This document shows, in pieces, positions 20,415-28,659 of a DNA stretch of 64,000 bases. The stretch's first letter is position 1, and each line of letters opens with the position of its first letter. Source of the stretch: Planctomycetota bacterium (GTDB taxonomy: Bacteria > Planctomycetota > Planctomycetia > Gemmatales > Gemmataceae); assembly GCA_016195405.1 (NCBI GenBank), contig JACPZP010000100.1:62001-126000 (forward strand), given 5' to 3'. A program made the translations under genes and the position numbers. The notes below the pieces were generated by a model that saw only the letters and a list, made by a program, of their open reading frames with translations, searched no databases and had not been told where the DNA came from.

Positions 20415-21302
20415 TCAATACTGGTCGGGTACGATTTCCCGGCCGGCGCGGGTTGCGAGAGCGGACATGATTGGGTCGGCGCCATAGGACAGAAAGCGCA
20501 CGGAGCCATCGGCAAAAAGGAAATTGGCGCCGCCGGAATGCGGGCTCCAAAAGTGAAACGCATCGCATTGATTGGCGAAGTCGCCGGCGGTGAATGCGTA
20601 TGGTCCGCTCGGGCAGCCGGGGCCGTAGATGTCGACGTTTAGCTCGCGAACGCCCAGGTCGTAATCGCCCGAGCCAGTTTTCGACTGTCCCCAGCCGGCG
20701 TACCACCAGCCCAGCACCAAGTCGGCGCTGGGCGGGCGCTCGCCGACCATGAGCGTCGTGCTGGTGCCGTCGATGATGTGCGCGATTTTGACGCGCGAGT
20801 CGAGGTATAAGACGCCGTCGAAAGTTGTGAGGTCGGTTCCTTCGACGCCGAGGTACGAGGTCAGTCCCACTTTCACATCTGCGATGAGCGCGGGCGAACG
20901 CATTCGGTAGTCCGACGGGCAGAGGTAGAGCGGAATCATCCGGGACAGCGCCGTGTGCGGCGGATCATTGAGAAAGAACGGGTCTTGCGCGAACGCTCGT
21001 TTCGCTTCGGTCCAAATGTCGTCTTGGTCGATGTAGGGCAGGATGCGTGTCAACCAACTCATGTGCGGGTAGGGGTCAGCGCCGTCTTTGTAACTGCACC
21101 CAGGCGGGAAGACGCGATGGACACTGTGATAATGATGGAGCGCAATGCCGATTTGCTTGAGCTTGTTGGCGCACTCCGTTCGTGCGGCCAGCGTGCGTAC
21201 GTGCTGGACACCCGCAACCGCCAGCGCCAAGAGGGTGCCAATGATGCCGATGACCACGATCAATTCGACGAGGGTGAACGCGCGACGCGGTGCTGGAGTC
21301 AT
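20415..21302 (-). CDS. DUF1559 type II pseudopilin-like protein
   Basis: 295 residues. The N-terminal prepilin segment is RRAFTLVELIVVIGIIGTLLALAVAGVQ; the residue before the FTLVE cleavage point is Ala rather than the more usual Gly. The DUF1559 body has 'RTECANKLKQIGIALHHYHSVHRVFPPG', 'YLCPSD', 'DGTSTTLMVGERP' and the family-closing 'PHSGGANFLFADGSVRFLS'. Such proteins occur in many copies in planctomycetes and are thought to be exported and assembled by a type II secretion/pilus-like machine. It is the last gene of the minus-strand cluster but more GC-rich than the others, so it may not belong functionally. Confidence 0.9.
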   Translation of the reverse strand: MTPAPRRAFTLVELIVVIGIIGTLLALAVAGVQHVRTLAARTECANKLKQIGIALHHYHSVHRVFPPGCSYKDGADPYPHMSWLTRILPYIDQDDIWTEAKRAFAQDPFFLNDPPHTALSRMIPLYLCPSDYRMRSPALIADVKVGLTSYLGVEGTDLTTFDGVLYLDSRVKIAHIIDGTSTTLMVGERPPSADLVLGWWYAGWGQSKTGSGDYDLGVRELNVDIYGPGCPSGPYAFTAGDFANQCDAFHFWSPHSGGANFLFADGSVRFLSYGADPIMSALATRAGREIVPDQY

Positions 21303-21336
21303 GGCTGCCTACAGTGACGGGTTTCAGCCAAATGTC

Positions 21337-21819
21337 TTACACGGACAAACTCGTCGAAGCGCTTTTCCCATCGCGTCCCGGAGGAAAAAACACAAACCAA
21401 GACACGAAAACAGTAGTCATCAAGAAGAATAGGGTCCGGAAAAAAGTGAGCCAATCGATAGGATCGGTTTCTGGCCCAGCGCATCCACATGGGAGTGCTT
21501 GCCCTCGCGCAAGTGCAGTTCCTTGGGCCACCAAGAAGCCACAAAACAAGGAAAAACAGAGGATCAGTGCTCCTTTTGTGAAAACGCCAAGAACTAATGT
21601 TAGCCCAACAACAGATTCAACCCAGGGTAGAAAATAAGCGACGCAAAACGCCAAATTCGCACCAAGTATTTCATAACGATAAACCGTGTTCAAGAATTCG
21701 TAAGGCTTCTCGATCTTCCAAATTGCAGAGAAGACCAAGAAAATACCTAGAACTACGCGCAATGGCTTGGAGATCTTCGAAAGCGCAGTGCGTAACCTGC
21801 CCGGCTCCCTCTTGTTCAT
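21337..21819 (-). CDS. MauE/DoxX-like redox membrane protein
   Basis: 160 residues. The ATG at 21819 overlaps the TGA of the preceding gene (ATGA), with GAGAGG before it, so translation is probably coupled. Four hydrophobic helices (about 22-40, 60-80, 85-110, 130-150) match the four-helix MauE/DoxX group. A Cys pair lies between helices 3 and 4 (LPCGCAGPETDP). MauE is needed for disulfide formation in methylamine dehydrogenase, and DoxX-type proteins couple thiol oxidation to quinones, so a role in periplasmic disulfide chemistry is likely. The neighbouring C39-rhodanese and Cys-rich proteins are plausible partners (inference). Confidence 0.8.
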   Translation of the reverse strand: MNKREPGRLRTALSKISKPLRVVLGIFLVFSAIWKIEKPYEFLNTVYRYEILGANLAFCVAYFLPWVESVVGLTLVLGVFTKGALILCFSLFCGFLVAQGTALARGQALPCGCAGPETDPIDWLTFFRTLFFLMTTVFVSWFVFFPPGRDGKSASTSLSV

Positions 21820-22853
21820 CTTCGCCTCTCCCAGCCCTGCCAACCTTCCCGAAAGAGGAAGAGATTATGATAACCCAAGTCCAAAAGCTTGCGGGCAACA
21901 ACATCGCTAAAGTAGCAACCGTAGCTCTCGCAATACACCAGAATCGGTTGTTCCTTGGGCCTCTTATTCATGATGTCTCCCATTTCGCCGACGGATAAGT
22001 AATAGGGAACATTGATCGAGTTTGGCAGATGTCCGCTTTCGTATGAGTCCGGGAGGCGGGCGTCGATGGTCAGATTTCCTGCTTCGTTAGTCCAGGCTTC
22101 CGCTTCGGCGAGTCTAAAGTGGGGCAGAAAGTGAGGCCGGTTGTATTCGCGCAGACTAGCCAATGTCTTTTCGCTCGAAAGGAAGCCGCCTGGGTTTAGC
22201 GAGGCAAACAAGAAAGGACAGAGAATTGTAACCGCAATGATCAGCAGGACCTCATTGATCCATCGATACCCAACGGTCGGAACGCGTGGCGCAACGAACA
22301 CGAGCAAGTTAACAAGAGCGGTTACCAAGCCCGCGAGAAAAAGATACCAGCAAGCAGACGAGAATAGCACCCATAAACCGGCCGAATTGTCCGTGTCAAT
22401 GATCACCGCCGTTCCGTCCCAAATCGAGGCGAGCTCCTCGAAGTTCATTGTTGCCAGCGGTTCAGAGCCGTCATAGATTCTAGCCTTCCCTTCAGAACAC
22501 CCTGCAAAAAGAACCCAATGATTGTAATCCCCCGAAGTGGGATGGTTTTTCACGTGAAGAATGGCCGGACGATCCAAGTTTCGCAAGACAAAACAACTTA
22601 ACTTGCCCCGAACGTAGGGCTCAAAACCGAAATGCCGGGCAGCTCGCGACAAGTCGGCCGCGGAGCTCCCTCGTTTGCTAGTGATGAATTCGGGCTTGAC
22701 AAGATCGACAAAAGGAACGGAACGACCTTGCATCGTCATGGCTCGCGCCAACGCTTGCACGCCGCAGTAGGTCGCAGGATTCGTTGCCTGCCGAGTTGAA
22801 GCAGAAACCGATACGAACACAGAGAAACAAATTGCCAAGGGAAGGTGTGCCAT
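21816..22853 (-). CDS. C39-like peptidase fused to transmembrane helices and a rhodanese domain
   Basis: 345 residues from the ATG at 22853 (AGGAG nine bases upstream); a longer in-frame start overlaps the upstream gene. The N-terminus is a signal/anchor helix (1-19). A C39-like papain-fold domain follows, with Cys30 (ATYCGVQALARAM), His112 (GDYNHWVLFAG) and Asp128 (RIYDGSEP). Two membrane helices lie at about 160-188 and 199-219. The C-terminal rhodanese domain (about 245-345) has 'TIDARLPDSYESGHLPNSINVPY' and catalytic-loop Cys308 in VYCESYGCYFSD, where Cys313 is a second Cys. C39 peptidases normally cut double-glycine leaders and are fused to ABC exporters; none is present here. The combination suggests peptide processing linked to sulfur or thiol transfer (inference). 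Confidence 0.8.
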   Translation of the reverse strand: MAHLPLAICFSVFVSVSASTRQATNPATYCGVQALARAMTMQGRSVPFVDLVKPEFITSKRGSSAADLSRAARHFGFEPYVRGKLSCFVLRNLDRPAILHVKNHPTSGDYNHWVLFAGCSEGKARIYDGSEPLATMNFEELASIWDGTAVIIDTDNSAGLWVLFSSACWYLFLAGLVTALVNLLVFVAPRVPTVGYRWINEVLLIIAVTILCPFLFASLNPGGFLSSEKTLASLREYNRPHFLPHFRLAEAEAWTNEAGNLTIDARLPDSYESGHLPNSINVPYYLSVGEMGDIMNKRPKEQPILVYCESYGCYFSDVVARKLLDLGYHNLFLFREGWQGWERRR

Positions 22854-22879
22854 ATCGATCGGCTCCTGGGGGCGCGCCT

Positions 22880-23986
22880 TTACGCTGGCTTTCGCTTGCA
22901 CCAAAACCGGAGAGAGATCACGAGAAGGACCGCACCGACAATTGCCAAGCTTACCAAAGCGAGGGCCCTGCTCCCCGTCCAGAACCCTTCCGCCGTTTGA
23001 TCAAAATCGGCAAAAGCCGGCACTACCTGGCCTCCTTTCCATTGGTAAGAGACGCCGGAGTCGCGCTCGTCTTCGTTAAAGACTCGGAAACCGTCCGGCA
23101 AGTCTAAGGTGAAAGGGTCTTTCGCCTGAAGATCGGGTCTTAACACGACGTTTGTTCGCTTGAAACGGTAGATCGCTTTGCCAGACGGCGGCGTCGCACT
23201 GGCGTTTTCCCACTCAATTGTGTACTCACCTTGGATCGGAAGAGGGACCCCGTTGTGGTTTTCGAAAGCAAGGTTCCTGACGCCTATTGTGCAAGTTTTC
23301 ATTTGTTGGTGAAACTGCTTGTTGTTGTCCTCCATAGTCTGATCATCGAATCCATAAACGTCGTGCAGTCCCTGTTCCAGCGTTGCTTTTTTCAACAAGA
23401 AGCCACTCTTCTTGCTCACCCAAAGTGACACTTTTCCCCATTTGATGCTGCCCGTGACCAAAAAACAAGCCTCTCCGTCAACGGTGGTTTCTTCCAGGCG
23501 CAAGTCAGGCGCTTTTCTCATAAGCTCTGCTATGGTCCGACCCTGGGTCCCGGGGAAATAACCGTCCAAAGCGCAGCCGAATTCCGCCTGGTCGAAAAGT
23601 AAGTCCTTCCTCCCATTGGATTTCGATGAAATGTACGCGAACTCCGGAGCCTTGGTCTTTTCATTGTAAGCGGCCCCTAAGGAGCCTTTCTCATTGGTCA
23701 CGTCGTGGAAATTCTGCACATCTTTTTCGGGACTCCCCACAAAAATCAATGTCCCTTTCGCGCTTAGGGAATTTCCTTTGCGCCAGAAAGAGAACCTGAT
23801 TCGCTGCTCCGAAGAAGGCCCAGCCTTTTGGTCAAGAACTCCCTCGACATCCATGGTAATATCGCTGCAATACTTGTGTGCGTCGATATTCAAGTCCAGC
23901 ACCTTCTGCGCCGTAATGACTTGGGCGTCAGCATGATTGGTGATCGAAAAAAGAAGAAGCAATGTGATTACCGTATTCTTCGCCAT
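22880..23986 (-). CDS. LolA-like exported protein with C-terminal membrane anchor
   Basis: 368 residues with a signal peptide (1-21, VITLLLLFSITNHADA), a beta-rich body that resembles outer-membrane lipoprotein-sorting (LolA/DUF2092-like) proteins ('FSFWRKGNSLSAKGT', 'TTVDGEACFLVTGSIKWGKVSLWVSKKSGFLLKKATLEQG'), and one membrane helix near the C-terminus (about 340-362) followed by a basic tail. This gives a large extracytoplasmic domain anchored from its C-terminus. The assignment to the LolA-like fold is by pattern only. The gene lies 26 bases before the C39-rhodanese gene and probably belongs to the same operon. Confidence 0.7.
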   Translation of the reverse strand: MAKNTVITLLLLFSITNHADAQVITAQKVLDLNIDAHKYCSDITMDVEGVLDQKAGPSSEQRIRFSFWRKGNSLSAKGTLIFVGSPEKDVQNFHDVTNEKGSLGAAYNEKTKAPEFAYISSKSNGRKDLLFDQAEFGCALDGYFPGTQGRTIAELMRKAPDLRLEETTVDGEACFLVTGSIKWGKVSLWVSKKSGFLLKKATLEQGLHDVYGFDDQTMEDNNKQFHQQMKTCTIGVRNLAFENHNGVPLPIQGEYTIEWENASATPPSGKAIYRFKRTNVVLRPDLQAKDPFTLDLPDGFRVFNEDERDSGVSYQWKGGQVVPAFADFDQTAEGFWTGSRALALVSLAIVGAVLLVISLRFWCKRKPA

Positions 23987-24058
23987 AATAGTTTCTCTGG
24001 ATCTTGCTTATGCGTGCTGTCGACCGGAAAGAAAATGAGTGCTTCTGGACCACGCGCT

Positions 24059-24418
24059 TCACGGACATGCCCTCTGGCAATAACAGCTATTATCATCAAT
24101 ATTCTTGGCTGGGTTCGGTACGGCGGTGCAATAACAGACCCCACCTGCGAAGCTTACACAGCCACCATTACCCTTGTGCTGTTTACACAATGTTCCCGCT
24201 TTTGCTCCGAGATTACATTGCTTACATGTCTGGGTGCTTTTCGCACCACACGCGCCCGTCTTGTTTGGCGAACAGAGCACCAGACCGTCGCCAGTGCACT
24301 CTACAAGTCCTTGGCACGCCCCACCGAAAACGCTTTCCTCCAGCACGGCGTGGGGAGTCAAATAAAGCCCGAAAAGACAGAGACCCAGCAACACGCCAAA
24401 CGAATGAATTGCCCTCAT
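24059..24418 (-). CDS. Secreted cysteine-rich small protein
   Basis: 119 residues from the ATG at 24418, set by the GGAGG ribosome site eight bases upstream. A hydrophobic leader (about 1-24) is followed by a mature region with thirteen Cys in about 90 residues: GAC, VEC, VLC, GAC, TCKQC, TLC, GGC, VCYC, SCYC and AC. No family is recognised. A Gly-Gly pair after the leader (ESVFGG/ACQG) resembles a double-glycine processing point, with Val at -4 but without the usual Leu at -7. Such a protein would need oxidative folding; the nearby MauE-like genes could supply that, and the C39-like protein could cleave it (both inference). Confidence 0.75.
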   Translation of the reverse strand: MRAIHSFGVLLGLCLFGLYLTPHAVLEESVFGGACQGLVECTGDGLVLCSPNKTGACGAKSTQTCKQCNLGAKAGTLCKQHKGNGGCVSFAGGVCYCTAVPNPAKNIDDNSCYCQRACP

Positions 24419-24470
24419 GGTTCGCCTCCAAAAAAAATGAGGATTGACACGAGAATCTTGAGAAGATCCC

Positions 24471-25378
24471 TCAAAAACCGAAGCGTCGTAGCAATACTTC
24501 GTGTCCCTGCAGACGCCCAACTTGGACCAGATAAAGGCCAATTATCCCCGCAACTAGGGAGCTTAGAATCCAGGGAAGCGCCGAGCTCCCCCAAGGGGTC
24601 GCAACCGCCAGATGATAGCCGTAGTCGGTCTTCTCCCAGCGGGTTGGAGTCCACTGTTTTTCGCCCATCGCGATCATCACGCTCCACGCCTTCCCAGTGC
24701 TCCAGTACCCGTAGTCAGGTGACCTCTGACGCAAGAGATCGTCAATCGTGAACTCCAAATCGGTAGATTCTCTCAAAAGCTCAAGGATTTCCTCAGATGA
24801 CGGTTGGCGCAGTTTGTGACCCAGTACCTTGTCTAAGTGCTTATCAGAGCGCAAATCAAGCGAAAGTCCCTGACGGCTATAGTAAACCATGTTGAGAAGA
24901 GCCGGCACGGACACAAGGAGGTAAATCGAGCCAAAGCCGTAAAGTCGCCACGGGGCGGACAACAAAGTTGGTCCGTTGGCCCTTGGCTGGCAAAAGACGA
25001 GCCCCAGCGCGCTAAGGGCCTCCACTAAGGCCACCAGACCCGGATCGATATTACCCTTGCCGAAGCAAGGGCAGGTTTTCTCTCCTTTCAGGCTCAAGAA
25101 AACATTAAACGAGGCGAATGCAACCAACAAGCTGATGGCGCCGCTCCAAGTCCACTTCGGATAGAGCCCGAAGACCAGCCAAAGTCCGAAGCCTATCTCA
25201 AAGACAACCAGGCTTGCCAAGAAGGATCGCGAATCCCACAGGTTTTTTTCCCAAGTTGAGTCCGTGGCCAATTTGTGTCCCTTGCTCCAAGCAGCGGTGA
25301 GAAGCACAGCACAGCCGCCAAGGCAAAGCGGGCCGCGACCCACCAGGGCACCAGAGGTTTTTTCGAGTTCCCGTACAT
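24471..25378 (-). CDS. MauE/DoxX-like membrane protein, frameshifted by a 5-base duplication
   Basis: Intact except near the N-terminus. The frame from the ATG at 25378 begins MYGNSKKPLVPWWVAARFALAAVL, a good first membrane segment, then runs out of register. The next frame continues LLTAAWSKGHKLATDSTWEKNLWDSRSFL through four helices with KTCPCFGKG (about residue 110 of the joined protein) and a C-terminal extracytoplasmic domain before a last helix. Removing one GTGCT from the tandem GTGCTGTGCT (plus strand 25303-25312) restores a single frame of about 300 codons. Without correction the long frame can only start from a TTG at 25409 overlapping the Calx-beta gene. It probably partners the Cys-rich secreted protein. 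Confidence 0.75.
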
Positions 25379-25399
25379 GGGTCCGGACCGGGGACCAAG

Positions 25400-25858
25400 C
25401 TATGGGCAAGGCACGTCGTCATCGATGATGTTCACAACCGCTGTCGATGGCGACCCCAGCTTCGCGTTCACCAGGTTTGAAAGAACCAAATTCACAGTTT
25501 CCGTGCTTTCCACGTCAACGTCGTTTAAAATGAAGATAGTGAAAGTCTTCGTCGTCCCGGCCTCGCTGGGTTGCCAGGTCAAGACCTGAGAGTTCGCTGT
25601 GTAATCCTCGCCTGCCGTGGCTGTACCGTCACTGGTCGAGCACGTGACGGAAACTGCGCTAGTTGGCGAGCCGGTCATCAGGACCGTGATCGTTACCGTG
25701 CCATCGTACTCGTTCACGCTCCAGCTGCTGTACTCGAACGAGACCGTACCTTGTTGAGGCGATGGGGTGGCAAATACCCTTGAGATGACAAGCGGCAACA
25801 GCAGGGTAAGAACAGCTGCGGCCCCTAGCCACGCGATTTGCTTTTTTCTCGCCGCCAT
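25400..25858 (-). CDS. Exported single Calx-beta domain protein
   Basis: 152 residues with GGAGGG upstream of the ATG at 25858. The signal/anchor segment is LGAAAVLTLLLPLVISRVFA. A single Calx-beta domain follows (about 38-150): GTVSFEYSSWSVNEYDGTVTITV, CSTSDGTATAGEDYT, 'DVESTETVNLVLSN' and 'AVVNIIDDD'. Calx-beta domains bind calcium and mediate adhesion in large extracellular proteins. A stand-alone copy of this size is unusual and might be a secreted ligand or structural subunit. It is the first gene of the probable operon after the LuxR-type regulator. Confidence 0.85.
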   Translation of the reverse strand: MAARKKQIAWLGAAAVLTLLLPLVISRVFATPSPQQGTVSFEYSSWSVNEYDGTVTITVLMTGSPTSAVSVTCSTSDGTATAGEDYTANSQVLTWQPSEAGTTKTFTIFILNDVDVESTETVNLVLSNLVNAKLGSPSTAVVNIIDDDVPCP

Positions 25859-25971
25859 GACTCATCCCTCCAAATAATTGAACCGTAGCAGACCGCTGCA
25901 ATGGAGTCACCACCAACACAAAGAATTTACGCGAGCGAAACTGCGATGCATATAGAGTCTTAGCTCTATCC

Positions 25972-26322
25972 TCACCCATCGCTCTTTTCAGGCCGTGTGG
26001 CGGGTTTTTCCTGCGCGTCATCGAGAAGAAATCCGAAAACCCTAAGGACGATTGCGAGCCGATCGTTTAACTTCAGCTTCTTGTGCAGACTGTCGCGGTG
26101 CAGGTTTGCGGTCTTTGTCGTGCATTCCAGCTGGCGGGCGATGCCATCCAATTCGTGGCCCGCGCATGTCGCCTGCAAGCACTTGAGCTCTTGTAGCGTC
26201 AGGCGGTAGTGATCTCTCATGCGCTGCCAGTTTTCGTGCGAAACAAGCCGGACGAAGGCGCCGGGACTAAGTTGTTTCGCGCTGTCATGTTGGATGTCCG
26301 CGATGATTCGATCAGGCGACAT
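25972..26322 (-). CDS. LuxR-type HTH regulator
   Basis: 116 residues from the ATG at 26322 (AAGGAG eleven bases upstream). The C-terminal half is a LuxR/GerE helix-turn-helix: 'RLTLQELKCLQATCAGHELDGIARQLECTTKTANLHRDSLHKKLKLNDRLAIVLRVFGF'. The N-terminal 45 residues are too short for a receiver or autoinducer domain, so it is a stand-alone DNA-binding protein. It lies upstream of the Calx-beta/MauE/C39 cluster on the same strand and is the natural candidate regulator. A small inverted repeat ATAGAG-tcttag-CTCTAT (25952-25969) follows the stop codon. Confidence 0.8.
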   Translation of the reverse strand: MSPDRIIADIQHDSAKQLSPGAFVRLVSHENWQRMRDHYRLTLQELKCLQATCAGHELDGIARQLECTTKTANLHRDSLHKKLKLNDRLAIVLRVFGFLLDDAQEKPATRPEKSDG

Positions 26323-26781
26323 TGTTGGGCTCCTTACTTCCTTCAACGGTAACAAAATCAAAAGCGGCCGAACAGCGCCTTAGTCCCAAGAAGCCTCGGC
26401 TACAAATGCTCCGGTCGCTGACGCTTCGGTCGCTGACGCTCCCGGCTCGCCAATTTTGAAAGTCCCCGACGGATTGCAAATCCGTCCTATGACCGGGCTG
26501 CCAGGCGCTATGCGCAGTGCACGAGAGAGAGAGAGAGTCATTGGCGTTTGTCCTTTCGAGTGAAAAACGAAATGCGGAAAACTCACCTAAGGACAAAGGA
26601 TGAGGATAAGCGACGCGAGGAAATAAGTCAAACGAAAAAAAGGCGGGCCTAGACGCTGCGCGAAAGCCGCGTGAACGCGGCGGAATGCCGTGCCCGAGTG
26701 TTGCTGGAACTGGCGTGCGCTAGTGCGCTGGCGAACATGGCGCGGCGCGGCTGAACATGGCGCGGCTGAAGATGGATTTCC
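26323..26781. other. Repeat-containing noncoding stretch
   Basis: Upstream of the LuxR-type regulator and the histidine kinase. It contains a tandem CGGTCGCTGACGCT (26412-26425 and 26427-26440), a perfect hairpin GACGGATT-gca-AATCCGTC (26468-26486), a (GA)7 microsatellite (26523-26537) and a near-duplicate AACATGGCGCGG (about 26734-26765). The first two resemble dispersed repeats of planctomycete intergenic regions. No gene is supported. Confidence 0.6.
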
Positions 26782-26811
26782 TTGACACTGCGCCCGTTGC
26801 CAATGTAGTTT
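26782..26811 (+). promoter_or_regulatory. Predicted sigma-70-type promoter of the FHA-histidine kinase
   Basis: A consensus TTGACA (26782-26787), an 18-base spacer and TAGTTT (26806-26811). The predicted start near 26818 gives a leader of about 80 bases to the GTG at 26902, or a near-leaderless ATG at 26824. Confidence 0.45.
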
Positions 26812-26901
26812 AACTATCTCTTCATGGCTTTCAGGGTCGCGCGGACAGCCGCGAGCGGGATCTTCCAAGCATTAAGCCGCGCGCGGCGTCGGAGTAGCAG
26901 C

Positions 26902-28638
26902 GTGTCTCGTCTATTAGTCATTAAGGGCGCCGACGAGGGCAAGCAGTTCGAGCTGGCCGACCCCGTGATCACGCTCGGCCGCGACGCCTCCAGCCGAATC
27001 CGCTTGCACGATACGGAAGTCTCGCGCCGCCATGCCGAGTTTCGCCGGCAAGGCGACGAGACGCGCCTCGTGGACGTCGGCAGCGCCAACGGCACCTACC
27101 TCAACAACCGCAAGGTCCAAGAAGCGACACTGCAGGCCGGCGACCACATACTCATTGGCCAAACCACACTCGTGTTCAGCGCCAGCCGGAGTGAAGCGGA
27201 GAGCATTACCGCGCCGAGCGACCTGGCGGAAAAGATCAACATGATTACGCGCGGAGACCTCGAATTGTCGTCGGCGATCGTCAAGACGATCGGCGAGACC
27301 GAAGGAAGCCGCATCCTCGCCCAACCGGACAAGGCCGCCTCGCCTTGGCTGAAAAACGCCCTCGCCAGCCTGACGGTCATGTACGAAGCGAGTCAGGCGG
27401 TCAGCCACATCCTCGACATCACCCAACTTCTCGACCGCATCCTCGAGATCATTTTCCGCAGTATCATCGCCGACCGCGGCTGCGCCCTGCTTTGCAATCC
27501 CGACACCGGCGAACTCGAACCCAAGGCGCTGCGCTATCGCAAGGCAGGCAGCCAGGGCGAAAAGCTCACCATCAGCCGATCCATCCCTGATTACGTCCTC
27601 AAAGAACGGCAAGGCGTGCTGCTCTCCGACGCTTCGCGCGACGAGCGCTTCAACACCGGCGAGAGCATCGTCAAGTTCGGCATCCGTGAGGTCATCTGCG
27701 TGCCCATCAAGGGGCGGCACGAAACGCTCGGCGTTCTCTACCTCGACACCCACAGCACGGGGCGCGAGATGGTGGCGCGCAAGACCGCGACCGGAAAATT
27801 CACCGAGGACCATCTCACCCTCGCTATCGCCGTCGCCCACCAGGCCGCATTGGCCGTCGAGGAGACGCGCTATCACCACGCCATGGTGCAGGCCGAGCGG
27901 TTGGCGGCTATCGGCCAAACCATCGCCGCCCTCTCGCACCACATCAAGAACATTCTGCAAGGGCTGCGGAGCGGCAGCGAAATCCTGCAAATGGGTTTCA
28001 AGGAGAAGAACGACACGCTGATCCAGCAGGGCTGGCGCGTGGCCGAGAAGAACCAGGCCAAGATTTACGACCTGGTGATGGACATGCTCAGCTACTCGAA
28101 GGAGCGCGTGCCGGCCGTCGAGCCCACGAAGCTCAACGAAAGCGTGCGCGAAGTGGTCGAGTTGTTGGCTGGCCGCACCAAGGAACTGGGTGTCCATCTC
28201 GAACTCAGTCTGGTGGACAACATGCCCATCGTGCAGGTCGACCGTGAAGGCATCCATCGCGCCCTTTTGAACATCGTGGGCAATGCTCTGGACGCCGTGG
28301 AGGAGCGGCCCAACCCGCATGTCACTGTCGGCACCCGCGTGAGTGATCAAGGATGGGCGCGCATCGTCGTTGTCGACAACGGCATCGGCATCCCTCCCGT
28401 CAAGCTCGGCGAGATCTTCAAGCCGTTCGTCAGCACCAAGGGCGCCAAGGGCACCGGGCTCGGCTTGGCCGTGAGCCGGAAAATCCTCCGCGAGCACGGC
28501 GGCGACATCTTGGTCCAAAGCCAGGTCGGAGTCGGAAGCAAGTTCATCCTCCGGCTGCCAATTCGCAGCCCGCTCAGCATCGATCCCTCCGTCACCAGTG
28601 CCGAAATGGCGGTGTTGCCTCCGCCTGAGGCCGACTAG
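26902..28638 (+). CDS. Soluble FHA-GAF sensor histidine kinase
   Basis: 578 residues from the GTG at 26902, chosen because GGAG (26891-26894) precedes it and it begins the FHA strand SRLLVIKGADEG; an ATG at 26824 would add 26 basic residues. Domains: FHA at 2-95 (TLGRDASSRIRL, SRRHAEF, NGTYLN), which binds phosphothreonine; GAF at about 155-330; HisKA with phospho-acceptor His346 (SHHIKN); and HATPase_c (NIVGNALDAV, DNGIGIP, FVSTKGAKGTGLGLAVSRK). No membrane segment. The FHA domain suggests input from a Ser/Thr kinase, so the protein may join Hanks-type and two-component signalling. No response regulator is adjacent. Confidence 0.92.
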   Translation: MSRLLVIKGADEGKQFELADPVITLGRDASSRIRLHDTEVSRRHAEFRRQGDETRLVDVGSANGTYLNNRKVQEATLQAGDHILIGQTTLVFSASRSEAESITAPSDLAEKINMITRGDLELSSAIVKTIGETEGSRILAQPDKAASPWLKNALASLTVMYEASQAVSHILDITQLLDRILEIIFRSIIADRGCALLCNPDTGELEPKALRYRKAGSQGEKLTISRSIPDYVLKERQGVLLSDASRDERFNTGESIVKFGIREVICVPIKGRHETLGVLYLDTHSTGREMVARKTATGKFTEDHLTLAIAVAHQAALAVEETRYHHAMVQAERLAAIGQTIAALSHHIKNILQGLRSGSEILQMGFKEKNDTLIQQGWRVAEKNQAKIYDLVMDMLSYSKERVPAVEPTKLNESVREVVELLAGRTKELGVHLELSLVDNMPIVQVDREGIHRALLNIVGNALDAVEERPNPHVTVGTRVSDQGWARIVVVDNGIGIPPVKLGEIFKPFVSTKGAKGTGLGLAVSRKILREHGGDILVQSQVGVGSKFILRLPIRSPLSIDPSVTSAEMAVLPPPEAD

Positions 28639-28659
28639 AATGTCAGCGCCGCGCGACTG

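Noticed and set aside
21302-25858. Cluster as a standard RiPP or bacteriocin operon
   Set aside because: No ABC exporter, LanM/radical-SAM modification enzyme or conserved double-glycine leader pattern is present; only the C39-like fold and Cys-rich protein point that way.
26587-26868. 93-residue minus-strand frame upstream of the histidine kinase
   Set aside because: It covers the predicted kinase promoter and consists of repeat-derived Arg/Ala/Pro-rich sequence.
26914-28518. 534-residue open frame antisense to the FHA-histidine kinase
   Set aside because: It mirrors the codon structure of a clearly coding GC-rich gene on the other strand, has no family motif and no ribosome site.
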